Of a stretch of 64,000 bases of DNA, positions 1-8,796 are shown in pieces. Source of the DNA: Kribbella jiaozuonensis (GTDB lineage Bacteria > Actinomycetota > Actinomycetes > Propionibacteriales > Kribbellaceae); the NCBI RefSeq assembly GCF_005233875.1, contig NZ_SZPZ01000001.1:2356001-2420000 (forward strand). The letters run 5' to 3'. Both the position numbers and the translations under genes were made by a program. Positions within the stretch are counted from its first letter, which is position 1. Each line of letters starts with the position of its first letter. The notes beneath the pieces are model-generated. The model searched no databases, had not been told where the DNA came from, and saw only the letters and a program-made list of their open reading frames with translations.

Positions 1-1047
1 GGCGAACAGCGGCGCCGAGTTGATCGCCCAGAACGTCATGTAGCTCTGCCGTTCGGCGTCGGTCAGGCCGTCCATCGCGCCGACTCCGACGTTGAGCGCG
101 TCCAGGTTGTTCCAGTGCCCCGGACCGGCGTCGTCGATCCACTGCGGAAGGTCCCACCAGCGTGCCTTCACCGAGCTGTCCCACTTGACGATCGTGTCGC
201 AGTAGCACTCGACGTCGGTATCGATCCGCCAGCCGTTCGAGTTCTGCTTCCACACGTCGGCGTACCGATGGCTGAGCGACCAGGACAGCGTGTACTGCAT
301 CGGTCGGCCGGCGTTCTGTACTGCGCGCCACCACGCCTCGATGTCCTCGGTGTTGTTGTGGTTCGGGTCGTCCGGCGCGCCCTTCCACGAGCCCGGGCCG
401 ACACCGTCCATCTTGATGAAGTCGACACCCCAGGACGCGAACAGCTTCGCGATCGAGTCCGCGTACTTCTGCGCACACGGACTCTCGTAGTTGATCTTGT
501 ACGCCGCGTCCCAGCCGTTGGTCTTGCGCAGGTCGGGGTAGACGATGTCGCGCGTGAAGCAGCCGGGCGCGTCGTAGATCGGCGTGTTGCCGTCGCGGTA
601 CACGTCCGTGCCGAGGCCGACGGTGGTGTAGATGCCGAACTTCAGCCCGAGCTTGTGGATGTCGTCGCCGACCGCCTTCATCCCGCGCGGGAAGCGCTTC
701 GCCATCGCGACCGGGCGGCCGTACTCGTCACCGCCGTCCTGCCAGCCGGCGTCGACGTTGATGTACTCGTAGCCGTACGGCTTGAGCTTGGTGGCGAGCG
801 CGTTCGCCTGGGTGAGGATGTTCTTCTCGCTGATGAAGCTGCCCGGGCCGTCGGGGTTGACGCCCGGATAGTTGGTCGACTGCAGGCTCCAGCTGCTCCA
901 GCCCATGTACGGCTTGGCGGCGACCTGCGGATAGGTGGCGGGAGTCGGCTTCTTCGCCTCGATCGCATCGGCGGGGGCGGTTGCGGCTGCCGTCGACACC
1001 AGGGCGATGGCAGCCAGCACGGTCAGAGTGGGGCGTCTCAAGGACAT
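1..1047 (-). CDS. GH27-family glycoside hydrolase, 3' end outside window
   Basis: The first 349 codons of a secreted glycosidase, running off the left edge. An N-terminal signal peptide (about residues 1-27, basic MSLRRP then a hydrophobic stretch ending in Ala-rich sequence) precedes a TIM-barrel domain with GH27 hallmarks: YMGWSSWS near the start, VDAGWQDGG, and FIKMDGVG, where Asp is the expected nucleophile. WRIDTDVEC later in the barrel would hold the acid/base Asp. The family removes alpha-galactose or related sugars (beta-L-arabinopyranose, isomaltodextrin) from glycans outside the cell. The ATG at 1047 has a GGAGG ribosome site about eight bases upstream. The neighbour is divergent. 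The substrate cannot be fixed because the C-terminal half is missing. Confidence 0.85.
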   Translation of the reverse strand, partial: MSLRRPTLTVLAAIALVSTAAATAPADAIEAKKPTPATYPQVAAKPYMGWSSWSLQSTNYPGVNPDGPGSFISEKNILTQANALATKLKPYGYEYINVDAGWQDGGDEYGRPVAMAKRFPRGMKAVGDDIHKLGLKFGIYTTVGLGTDVYRDGNTPIYDAPGCFTRDIVYPDLRKTNGWDAAYKINYESPCAQKYADSIAKLFASWGVDFIKMDGVGPGSWKGAPDDPNHNNTEDIEAWWRAVQNAGRPMQYTLSWSLSHRYADVWKQNSNGWRIDTDVECYCDTIVKWDSSVKARWWDLPQWIDDAGPGHWNNLDALNVGVGAMDGLTDAERQSYMTFWAINSAPLFA

Positions 1048-1254
1048 GCGATGTTCCTCCGGGGGAGGAGTGAGCGGACGCGGCCGAGCCTAGGTCGGCT
1101 TAATTTACACAGTCAAGTATTCAGCGCCGGTGACTTCCTGTGACACGACTGCCATGGAACCTTGATCAACTTCGCTCCGCGGCTCGGTCGTCGTAGCAGC
1201 AACAGGCCGGCTTCGTGAGGACGCCGGCCGGGTGCAAGAGGGGGTTCCATCATC
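1048..1254. promoter_or_regulatory. Divergent promoter region, GH27 / lysyl-oxidase-like gene
   Basis: This 207-base gap separates two divergent starts. It holds an AT-rich stretch around 1098-1115, unusual for this genome, with TTGACT readable on the minus strand as a possible -35 element. A hairpin with arms GGCCGG (1205-1210) and CCGGCC (1224-1229) lies in the leader of the plus-strand gene. No conserved operator is recognised. The promoter assignment is inference. Confidence 0.4.
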
Positions 1255-2711
1255 GTGAAGGCACGAAAACTCGGCCGTACGGCGATCGCCGTGGCCGGTG
1301 CGGCCGGACTGGTCGCGCTCGCGGCGGCCGGTGCGTCGGCGAGCACTCAAGTCGCTCGACCGGCCATGAAATTGGTTGCCGGTAGCACCGATGTGACGTT
1401 GGAGAACGTCGAGGACTACGGGACCGACCTCGACCTCGGTACGCATGTGGTGGCCGGCAACGCACCGATCGAGGTGCGGGCCACGCGCGCGTCGTACAGC
1501 TCGCCGGTGGTCGCGACGCAGTACGTCAACGGTAAGGCGACCCGGCAGTTGCCGAAGGGGCTCGTCACGGATTTCTCCGGCCTGGGGAAGTTCCTGCACA
1601 TCACGCTCACCGATGCCGCGGGCAAGAAGGTGCTCGACAAGGACCAGGCGCTGTGTCTGAACGGCGAAGGGTCCCGGACCCGGCCGGACGCGCCCGCGAC
1701 CTCGCCGTACCCGGACGGCTGTACGGCGAACCCGTTCACGCAGGGCGCGGTCTGGGGCGTGCAGACGGGATGGTCATCGCGGACGTACGGCGGCGGCGAT
1801 CCGGTGAAGCTTGCCAACGGCAAGTACAAGGCCGTTGTCACGGTCAACAAGGCTACCGGGACTTCTTCAAGATCCCGGCGGCGGACGCATCGGTGAAGCT
1901 GAACGTCACGATCCAGAAGGGTGACCCGTCCGGCGACCGGAAGGCGGCAGCGAGCTCGGTGGCGCTGAAGCCTCACACGGCCCGTCCGACCGGGAAGGCG
2001 TCCGTACCGAAGGGGCCGAAACCTGACCTGCGGGCGGTGCCGGCCTGGGGGATCGTGGCGGCGCCGGGCGACGAGGGTACGCCGGATGCGGCCAAGGACT
2101 TCCTGCAGTTCTCGGCGACCGTGTGGAATGCAGGCCCGTCGCCGCTCGTGCTGGACGGGTTCCGCCGGCAGGGTAAGGACCTGATGGACGCGTACCAGTA
2201 CTTCTATGACACGCACGGCAAGGAGGTTGGGTACCAGAACACCGGGACGCTCGAGTGGGACGGCCGGCCCGGACACAACCACTGGCACTTCACCGACTTC
2301 GCCCGCTACAGCCTGCTGAACTCGAAGCAGACCGAGGTGGTCCGCAGCCAGAAGGAGGCATTCTGCCTGGCCGCGACGGATGCCATCGACTACACGGTGA
2401 AGAACGCCAACTGGCACCCGTACAACACCGACCTGCACACCGCGTGCGGCGATCATGGCTCGCTGTCGGTGCGTGAGGTCCTTGACGTCGGCAACGGTGA
2501 CACCTACGAGCAGTCGTTGCCCGGGCAGTCCTTCGACATCACGAACCTTGCCAACGGCACGTACTACGTCCAGGTGAGCGCGAACCCGGAGAACCGCCTG
2601 TACGAGTCGAACACGAAGAACAACGTTGCCCTGCGCAAGGTGATTCTGGGCGGCACCAAGCACCACCGCACCGTCCAGGTCCCGCCTGTCGGTGTGATCA
2701 CCGCTCCGTAA
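1255..2711 (+). pseudogene. Secreted lysyl-oxidase-family protein, frameshifted
   Basis: Two overlapping reading frames together encode one protein. The first (GTG at 1255) gives a signal peptide and the N-terminal domain up to about residue 199. The second continues from 1854 to the stop at 2711 and carries GHNHWHFTDFARYSLL, the His-rich copper site of the lysyl oxidase family (oxidative deamination of primary amines). The frames join at AAGGCTACCGG (1849-1859). One extra C, giving GCC TAC, would restore a continuous reading through KAYRDFF, so a single-base deletion is the simplest explanation. The C-terminal part looks like a CARDB-type beta-sandwich (NGTYYVQVSANPENRLYESN). It is either a recent pseudogene or a sequencing error; the intact downstream frame favours a very recent event. 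Confidence 0.8.
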
Positions 2712-2722
2712 ACAGATGCCCA

Positions 2723-2761
2723 GGGCAGGTCCGAGTTGAAGGCAGCAGCTCGGACCTGCCC
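2723..2761. terminator. Bidirectional hairpin terminator
   Basis: A perfect 13-base inverted repeat (GGGCAGGTCCGAG at 2723-2735, its complement at 2749-2761) with a 13-base loop fills the gap between two convergent genes. There is no strong T-run, which is common for actinobacterial terminators. Confidence 0.8.
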
Positions 2762-2768
2762 CAGGAGC

Positions 2769-4298
2769 TCAGTGGTGTTGTGGCCGGCGGCGTGCCCGGC
2801 TCGGACGCAGATGCGAGTCCATCCGGGCGTGCTGACGGCGACCCAGGATGAACGGGCGCGACGTCCGCGTGATGGGCGTGCTCGACGGGGCAGACAGCAT
2901 GATCTCGGTCTGCTGGAGGTTGAGCCGGATCGGGACCTGGTGCCACGGGGACCTGGTCCGAACCAGGACGAGCCGGAACTGGCCGTCCCGCCGCAGCCGC
3001 AGCCCGATCGCGATCGTCGCGACCGACGGGATCAGCCCGGCGAGGAGCAGCGCCGACCGCGCCCCGAAGTGCTGAGCGAGGAACCCGACCGTCGGCCCGC
3101 CGATCGCGCCGCCCCCGATGAAGACAAGGTTGTAGATCCCGGAGACCCGGCCGCGCAGGCCGTCCGGAGTGGTCAACTGGACCATCGACTGGGCCGCGGT
3201 CAGGAACATCAGGGTCGCCATCCCCATCGATGCCAGCACCGGGATGAACGTCCACTGCGACGGCTGGATCGCCGCCAGTACTTGGGTGATCGTGAGCAGG
3301 CACGCGATCCCGATCAGGTTGCGCAACCGCGTCGGCCGGACCCGCCGGGCCGAGAGCAGCGCCCCGCACAGCGCCCCGACCGCGACGACGGAGTTCAGTA
3401 CGCCGTACCCCGATGCGCCGGTGTGGAAGACCCGGTCGGCGAACGCGGTCAGCGTCACCGGCAGGCTGATCGTGAACATGCCGTAGATCCCGACCAGCGC
3501 GATCGCCCACCGGACGGCCGGCTCGTGGAACGCGTACCGCACGCCGTCACGCAGTCCGTCGCGGATCCGCATCCCGGCGTTCGCCTTGCGGGCCGCGTGG
3601 CCGCCGTGCATCTCGCTCTCGCGCATCCGCAGCAGCGCGCTGATCGAGGCGAAGAATGTGCACGCGTTGATAGCGAACGCCCACGGGGTGCCGAGTACGC
3701 CGAGCAGCACGCCGCCGAGCGCCGGCCCGGCCATGCTGCCGAGCTGGAACGTCGACGAGACCATGCTGATCGCGTTCCGCACGGTGTCGCGCGGGACGAG
3801 CTCGGTGACGAACGACTGCCGGGTCGGGTTGTCGACCGCGGTGGACAGGCCGAGCACGAACGCCATCGTGTAGACGTGCCACACCTGGACGTGGCCGGTG
3901 AAGCCGACGACCGCCAGCACGGCGGCGCACGATCCGAACGTCGTCTGCGTCGCGAGCAGGACCTTCCGCTTCGGGAAGCGGTCCGCGATGACGCCGCCGT
4001 ACAGACCGAGCAGGAGCGTGGGGGTGAACTGCAGCGCGGTGGTGATGCCGACCGCGGTGGCGCTGCCGGTGAGTGTCAGCACCAGCCAGTCCTGCGCGAT
4101 GCGCTGGATCCAGCCGCCGGTCGAGACGACCAGCAGCCCGCTGACCAGGAGGCGGAAGTTGCGGACCCGCAGCGCGCTGAAGGTGTCCTTGAAACCGGGA
4201 CGGCGCGCCTGCGTGTCCCGGAGTCGGGTCGAGTCGGTGGTGCGGTGGAGATGGAAGTCGGTGGACGGGACAGAACCGGAAGTGGCCCGGGTGGTCAA
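2769..4298 (-). CDS. MFS efflux transporter, EntS/MFS_3 type
   Basis: A 509-residue major facilitator protein with about 12 membrane segments. The family motif between helices 2 and 3 is clear (LYGGVIADRFPKRKVLL), as is SFVTELVPRDTVRNAISM, typical of the MFS_3 branch (enterobactin exporter EntS and antibiotic exporters). A 70-residue basic C-terminal tail after LRLRRDGQFRLVLV is probably cytoplasmic. The likely start is TTG at 4298, with AGGGA a few bases upstream; no in-frame ATG or GTG precedes the first helix. It is divergent from a LysR regulator 124 bases away, the usual arrangement for a regulator controlling an exporter. The substrate cannot be read from sequence. Confidence 0.88.
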   Translation of the reverse strand: MTTRATSGSVPSTDFHLHRTTDSTRLRDTQARRPGFKDTFSALRVRNFRLLVSGLLVVSTGGWIQRIAQDWLVLTLTGSATAVGITTALQFTPTLLLGLYGGVIADRFPKRKVLLATQTTFGSCAAVLAVVGFTGHVQVWHVYTMAFVLGLSTAVDNPTRQSFVTELVPRDTVRNAISMVSSTFQLGSMAGPALGGVLLGVLGTPWAFAINACTFFASISALLRMRESEMHGGHAARKANAGMRIRDGLRDGVRYAFHEPAVRWAIALVGIYGMFTISLPVTLTAFADRVFHTGASGYGVLNSVVAVGALCGALLSARRVRPTRLRNLIGIACLLTITQVLAAIQPSQWTFIPVLASMGMATLMFLTAAQSMVQLTTPDGLRGRVSGIYNLVFIGGGAIGGPTVGFLAQHFGARSALLLAGLIPSVATIAIGLRLRRDGQFRLVLVRTRSPWHQVPIRLNLQQTEIMLSAPSSTPITRTSRPFILGRRQHARMDSHLRPSRARRRPQHH

Positions 4299-4383
4299 GA
4301 GCGATCCCTACGCGTGTGGACTGGTCAGGGGAGGACACGTCCATCCTCACGGTTCGGTACTGGATTCCCCCAGCGAATTACTC

Positions 4384-4398
4384 CTATTAGTCTTATAG
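4384..4398. promoter_or_regulatory. Candidate LysR operator (CTAT-N7-ATAG)
   Basis: CTAT (4384-4387) and ATAG (4395-4398) form an interrupted dyad matching the T-N11-A shape of LysR-type sites, in an AT-rich stretch just before the regulator and inside the divergent gap with the MFS gene. Its role as autoregulatory and exporter operator is inferred from position and shape. Confidence 0.5.
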
Positions 4399-4422
4399 CG
4401 TCACGTAATGAAGGGGGAATCG

Positions 4423-5346
4423 ATGTACGACCCGGACCAGCTGCGGACGTTCCTGGCCGTGGCGCAGTCGCTGAGCTTCACCCAGGCGGCCGAGCGGCTC
4501 GGTATCCGGCAGCCCACGGTGAGCCAACATGTCCGCAAACTCGAGATGGCCGTCGGGCGACCACTCTTCGTCCGGGACACCCGCACCGTCACGCTGACCG
4601 CGGACGGCGAGGCGATGGCCGGCTTCGCCCGGACCATCCTCGCCGCGCACGAAGAGGCTGCCGGGTATTTCACCGGCTCCGAGCTGCGCGGCCGGTTGCG
4701 GTTCGGCGTGACCGACGATCTCGCGCTCACGCCGCTGCCCAAGATCCTGCGTGACTTCCGCCAGCTGTACCCGCGGATCGACCTCGAGCTGACCGTTGCC
4801 CAGAGCCCGAACCTGCTCCGCCGGGTCGAGTCCGGCCACCTCGACCTCGCGTACGTGAAGCACGGCGTCGGCGGCGGCTACGAACCGAACGGCCGGCTGG
4901 TACGCCGTGACCCGCTGGTCTGGGCCGGCATCTCGGGGACCAGGATCGCGCCGGACGGCCCGGTGCCGCTGGTCGCGTACCAGGCGCCGTCGCTGAGCCG
5001 GTCGCTCGGTGTGCAGTCGCTCGAGCAGGCCGGTCGTACCTGCCGGATCACCTGCATCGTGCGCGGCGTCAACGGCGTACTCGCGGCTGTCCGGGCCGGT
5101 CTCGGGATCGCGATCTTCGCGCGATCGCTGATGCCCGCGGACCTGGTCGAGCCGCCGCCGAGCGCGGGGCTGCCGGAGCTGCCGCCGATCGACCTGGTGC
5201 TGATCACCAACCCGCGCGCCGCGAAGGAGCCGGCCGAGGCGCTGACGGCCGCGATCCTCGGCAGCAACGCGCCGCTGAAGCCGGACGCCGTACTCGATCC
5301 GCAGGCGCCGCCTAGATCAGTGCGTCACCGCGCAACACCAGCGTGA
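4423..5346 (+). CDS. LysR-family transcriptional regulator
   Basis: A 307-residue LysR-type regulator: N-terminal winged helix (LRTFLAVAQSLSFTQAAERL, then QPTVSQHVRKLE, about residues 5-60), followed by a periplasmic-binding-protein-like effector domain from about residue 90. The start at 4423 (MYDPDQ) is preferred over an in-frame ATG at 4408 because the AAGGGGGAA ribosome site lies between them. It is divergent from the MFS exporter, so it probably controls that gene in response to the exported compound. Its last 35 bases overlap the 3' end of the convergent UbiA gene, so no terminator fits between them. Confidence 0.9.
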   Translation: MYDPDQLRTFLAVAQSLSFTQAAERLGIRQPTVSQHVRKLEMAVGRPLFVRDTRTVTLTADGEAMAGFARTILAAHEEAAGYFTGSELRGRLRFGVTDDLALTPLPKILRDFRQLYPRIDLELTVAQSPNLLRRVESGHLDLAYVKHGVGGGYEPNGRLVRRDPLVWAGISGTRIAPDGPVPLVAYQAPSLSRSLGVQSLEQAGRTCRITCIVRGVNGVLAAVRAGLGIAIFARSLMPADLVEPPPSAGLPELPPIDLVLITNPRAAKEPAEALTAAILGSNAPLKPDAVLDPQAPPRSVRHRATPA

Positions 5347-6115
5347 TGACGCTGACCGCGGCGATGGCGATCGTGACGAGGAAGGGCGCGTTGCGCCAGA
5401 GCAGGATCGTGACGAGCAGCGCGGCGACGACGGCGAGCGCGATCCAGCCGACGATGCCGATCGCTCCGGCGGGTGCGATCACCAGCAGCCCGGTCGCGAG
5501 TGCCAGCGGGAGCGGGGCGAGCAGCCGGGCGTAGGACCCGAGCCGCTGCGGCCAGCCTCGTACGCCGGTCGCGAGGTCGTCGTCCAGATCGGGTACGACG
5601 TTTGCCAAATGGGCACCGATCCCCAGGAGGGCGCCCGCCGCGGTGGCCCACCAGGGCGCCCAGACGTCTGCGGTGCCGAGCGTGACGAACGACGGCAGTG
5701 CACCGAAGGCGACGGCGTACGGGAGCCAGGAGATCGCGGTCGACTTCAGGCCCAGGTTGTACGCCCAGGCGCAGGCGACGAACAGCAGGTGAACCAGGCC
5801 GGCCGCGAGTCCGTTGGCAAGGGAGACCGGGATCGTGACCACCAGCATGATGCCGGCACCGATCGTGAGCGTCCGGCGACTCACCAGTCCGAGCACCACG
5901 GGCTTGTCCCGGCGGTTCACAATGGTGTCGCGGGCGGCATCTATCGCGTCATTGCTCCAGCCGATCGAGAGGTGGCCGGTGAGGATCGTTGCTGCGACGA
6001 GGAGACACCCGGCCGGACTTCGCCCGGCCGACCATGCGACAGCCGTGACGAGCGCGGTCACGGCGACAGTCGGCCCGGGGTGGCAGGCAAGAGCCAGACC
6101 TTTCACGGTCTTCAC
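5312..6115 (-). CDS. UbiA-family prenyltransferase
   Basis: An integral membrane aromatic prenyltransferase of about 267 residues with eight or nine hydrophobic helices. Both Asp-rich motifs that bind magnesium and prenyl diphosphate are visible: NDAIDAARD (residues 55-63) and DLDDD (176-180). The family attaches an isoprenoid chain to an aromatic or quinone acceptor. The start is GTG at 6115 or GTG at 6106; GGTGAAG precedes the second. It is divergent from a type III polyketide synthase with only 18 bases between starts, and an adjacent methyltransferase and flavoprotein suggest that its acceptor is the polyketide product. This function is inference from context; it could also serve menaquinone-like metabolism. 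Confidence 0.85.
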   Translation of the reverse strand: MKTVKGLALACHPGPTVAVTALVTAVAWSAGRSPAGCLLVAATILTGHLSIGWSNDAIDAARDTIVNRRDKPVVLGLVSRRTLTIGAGIMLVVTIPVSLANGLAAGLVHLLFVACAWAYNLGLKSTAISWLPYAVAFGALPSFVTLGTADVWAPWWATAAGALLGIGAHLANVVPDLDDDLATGVRGWPQRLGSYARLLAPLPLALATGLLVIAPAGAIGIVGWIALAVVAALLVTILLWRNAPFLVTIAIAAVSVITLVLRGDALI

Positions 6116-6133
6116 CGACGTAACGATGCCACG

Positions 6134-7186
6134 ATGACGCGGATCGCAGCGGTCCGGCCCGCGCTCCCGCCGTACCGCTATCCGCAGTCGGAGCTGACCG
6201 AGGCGTTCGCGTCGATCTGTCTGCCGGACGGGCGGAGCTCGGCGCTGCTCCGGCGGCTGCATGCGAACGCGGGGGTGTCGTACCGGCATCTCGCGTTGCC
6301 GCTGGAGCGGTACGCCGTACTCAAGGACTTCGGCGAGGCGAACGACGAGTGGATCGCGACGGCCGTGGATCTCGGCGCGGAGGCGGTCGCGGGCGCGGTG
6401 AAGGATGCCGGGCTGACGTTGGACGACGTCGACGTACTGATGTTCACGACGGTGACCGGGGTGGCGGCGCCGTCGATCGACGCGCGGGTGGCGATGCGGC
6501 TGGGGCTGCGGGAGGACGTGAAGCGGCTGCCGTTGTTCGGGCTCGGGTGTGTCGGGGGAGCGGCGGGGATCGCGCGGCTGCACGACTACCTGACGGCGTG
6601 GCCGACGCATGTCGCCGTACTGCTGTCGGTGGAGTTGTGCTCGTTGACGTTGCAGCGGGACGACGCATCCCTGCCGAATCTGGTGGGTGGGGCGTTGTTC
6701 GGGGACGGGGCGGCCGCGGTTGTGCTGACGGGGTCGGAGCATCCGCTCGCGTCGGGGCCTTCGGTGGTGGCGACGCGGTCGCGGCTGTATCCGGACTCGG
6801 AGCGGGTGATGGGGTGGGACATCGGGTCGGGCGGGTTCCGGATCGTGCTCGGGGCGGATGTGCCGGAGGTGGTGCGTCAGTACTTGGGTGGTGATGTCCG
6901 GGGGTTCCTGGAGGATCACGGGTTGACCGTGCCGGATATTGGCACGTGGGTGAGTCATCCGGGTGGGCCGAAGGTGCTGGACGCGGTCTCGGAGACGCTG
7001 GGGCTGCGGCCGGGAGCGCTGGATCTGACCTGGACGTCGCTGGATGCGGTCGGCAACTTGTCGTCGTCCTCGGTGCTGCATGTGCTCGGTGACACGCTCA
7101 AGCTGGATCCTTCTCCTGAGGGTCCGGGCGTGCTGCTGGCGATGGGACCTGGTTTCTGTTCCGAGCTCGTGCTGATGGAGTGGTGA
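6134..7186 (+). CDS. Type III polyketide synthase
   Basis: A 350-residue chalcone/stilbene-synthase-fold enzyme that extends an acyl-CoA starter with malonyl-CoA and cyclises the product. The catalytic triad is complete: Cys139 in GLGCVGG, His275 in SHPGGP, Asn308 in GNLSSSS. The C-terminal GPGFCSELVLMEW is typical of the family. The length is normal. The ATG at 6134 gives the usual N-terminus (RIAAVRPALPPYRYPQ). The following methyltransferase and flavoprotein are translationally coupled, the order known from alkylresorcinol (Streptomyces srsABC-type) loci, so a phenolic lipid or alkylpyrone is the likely product. RppA-like naphthalene synthesis is the alternative. Starter length cannot be predicted by eye. 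Confidence 0.93.
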   Translation: MTRIAAVRPALPPYRYPQSELTEAFASICLPDGRSSALLRRLHANAGVSYRHLALPLERYAVLKDFGEANDEWIATAVDLGAEAVAGAVKDAGLTLDDVDVLMFTTVTGVAAPSIDARVAMRLGLREDVKRLPLFGLGCVGGAAGIARLHDYLTAWPTHVAVLLSVELCSLTLQRDDASLPNLVGGALFGDGAAAVVLTGSEHPLASGPSVVATRSRLYPDSERVMGWDIGSGGFRIVLGADVPEVVRQYLGGDVRGFLEDHGLTVPDIGTWVSHPGGPKVLDAVSETLGLRPGALDLTWTSLDAVGNLSSSSVLHVLGDTLKLDPSPEGPGVLLAMGPGFCSELVLMEW

Positions 7187-7698
7187 TGTACGGCTGGTAT
7201 CTGGGCCTGGTGATCCTGGTCGCGTGCGAGCGCGTGGCCGAGCTGGTCGTGTCGCTGCGGAACGCGAAATGGAGCTTCGCGCAGGGCGGGGTGGAGTCCG
7301 GGCGCGGCCACTATCCGTTCATGGTCGTGCTGCACACCGGGCTGCTGGCCGCGTGCCTGGTGGAGGCGTGGTACCGGCCGTTCATCCCCTGGCTGGGATG
7401 GACGATGCTGGCGGTGGTGCTGCTCGCGCAGGGGCTGCGGTGGTGGTGCATCTCGGTCCTCGGACACCAGTGGAACACGCGCGTGATCGTCGTACCGGGT
7501 CTGCGGTTGGTTGCCGGCGGCCCGTACCGGTGGATCCGGCACCCTAACTATGTGGCTGTGGTCGCGGAGGGGATCGCACTGCCGCTGGTGCACACCGCGT
7601 GGATCACGGCGCTGGTCTTCACCCTGCTGAACATCCCGCTGCTCGCCGTCCGCATCCGCACCGAGGAAACCGCACTCAACTCCGCCCTGGCGAAGTGA
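7186..7698 (+). CDS. Isoprenylcysteine carboxyl methyltransferase-family protein
   Basis: A 170-residue membrane methyltransferase of the ICMT family with about four or five helices. The C-terminal cofactor region is conserved: LGHQWNTRVIVVPG, then GPYRWIRHPNYVAV, where the RHPNY segment is the SAM-binding signature. In type III polyketide loci this family O-methylates phenolic lipids or alkylpyrones at the membrane, as SrsB does. The ATG at 7186 overlaps the synthase stop by one base (TGATG); an alternative GTG lies at 7180. The stop overlaps the start of the FAD gene by four bases, so the three genes are almost certainly one translationally coupled operon. Confidence 0.9.
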   Translation: MYGWYLGLVILVACERVAELVVSLRNAKWSFAQGGVESGRGHYPFMVVLHTGLLAACLVEAWYRPFIPWLGWTMLAVVLLAQGLRWWCISVLGHQWNTRVIVVPGLRLVAGGPYRWIRHPNYVAVVAEGIALPLVHTAWITALVFTLLNIPLLAVRIRTEETALNSALAK

Positions 7699-8768
7699 GC
7701 CATCCAGACGCCGCACCTCGGCCTGGCGACGTCCGGCGAGCCGGTACGCCGGAGGTCGACCTGCTCGTCGCCGGGGCCGGACCGGCCGGTTGTGCCACCG
7801 CGATCCGGGCTGCACTCGCCGGGCTGTCGGTCGTCGTTGTGGAGCCGCGGTCGGGGCCCATCGACAAAGCATGCGGCGAGGGCATCGCCCACAGCGCGGT
7901 CGAGTACCTCACCCGCCTGGGCGTGGAACTTTCCGGCCGCCCGTTCCACGGAATCCGCTACGTCGACGCCACCCACCAGGTAGACGCCCGCTTCACCGCC
8001 GGCCCCGGCCTCGGCGTACGCCGAACCACCCTCCAAGCCGCGTTGCTGAAGCGCCTGTCCGACCTCAACATCCCCGTCATCCAGGCCCGAGTCGGCCCCA
8101 TCACCCAGAACACCTCATCAGTCACCGCCGCCAACTTCACCGCCCACTACCTAGCCGCCGCCGACGGCCTCCACTCACCCATCCGCCGCCAACTGAATCT
8201 TTCTGGTGAGAAGTCTGGGGAGGTCCGGCGCGGACTTCGGCAGCACTTCCGCGTGTCACCCTGGACCGACCTTGTGGAGGTCTACTGGTCTCGGCTCGGC
8301 GAGGCGTACGTGACTCCGGTCGCCGACGATCTGGTCGGCGTCGCCGTGCTCACCTCCGCGCGTGGCACGTTCGACTCGCATCTCGACGCCTTCCCCGCGC
8401 TGAAGCGCCGCCTGCAAGGCGCCCAGCCCGCCAGCGCAGTGATGGGTGCCGGCCCGCTCCGCCAACGCGTCCACGCCCGCACCGCCGGCCGCGTCCTCCT
8501 GGTCGGCGACGCCGCCGGCTACGTAGACGCACTCACCGGTGAAGGCATCGCCGTCGCCCTCCGCACCTCCGCCGAGCTCGTCGACTGCATCCGCGCCGAC
8601 CGCCCACAGGACTACGAAGCGGCCTGGCGTCGCGTCTCCTGGGAGTGCCGCCTGCTCACCGCATCGTTGCTCTGGGCCCGCAACCGCCCACTCCTCGCGC
8701 CCCGCATCGTGCCGGCCGCGGCCGCCCTCCCCGCCGTCTACCGCACCATCGTCAACCGGTTGTCCTAG
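7695..8768 (+). CDS. FAD-dependent oxidoreductase, geranylgeranyl-reductase/aromatic hydroxylase type
   Basis: A 357-residue flavoprotein. The dinucleotide-binding motif GAGPAGCAT lies near residue 22, EPRSGPIDKACGEGI follows, and the second FAD motif GDAAGYVDALTGEGI is typical of the geranylgeranyl reductase / para-hydroxybenzoate hydroxylase group. The start is GTG at 7695, overlapping the methyltransferase stop (GTGA). By position it corresponds to the SrsC-type hydroxylase that oxidises an alkylresorcinol to a quinone; by sequence it could instead reduce double bonds of a prenyl chain, which the nearby UbiA enzyme would supply. Between about 7900 and 8200 the coding strand is strongly C-rich. 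Operon end: a hairpin array follows. Confidence 0.85.
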   Translation: MSHPDAAPRPGDVRRAGTPEVDLLVAGAGPAGCATAIRAALAGLSVVVVEPRSGPIDKACGEGIAHSAVEYLTRLGVELSGRPFHGIRYVDATHQVDARFTAGPGLGVRRTTLQAALLKRLSDLNIPVIQARVGPITQNTSSVTAANFTAHYLAAADGLHSPIRRQLNLSGEKSGEVRRGLRQHFRVSPWTDLVEVYWSRLGEAYVTPVADDLVGVAVLTSARGTFDSHLDAFPALKRRLQGAQPASAVMGAGPLRQRVHARTAGRVLLVGDAAGYVDALTGEGIAVALRTSAELVDCIRADRPQDYEAAWRRVSWECRLLTASLLWARNRPLLAPRIVPAAAALPAVYRTIVNRLS

Positions 8769-8796
8769 GCAACCGTAAGCCCGGAAAAATACCGCA

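Noticed and set aside
2736..4754. A 672-codon open frame antisense to the MFS exporter
   Set aside because: Its composition is Arg/Asp/Gly low-complexity, it runs into the LysR gene, and the MFS reading has clear family motifs.
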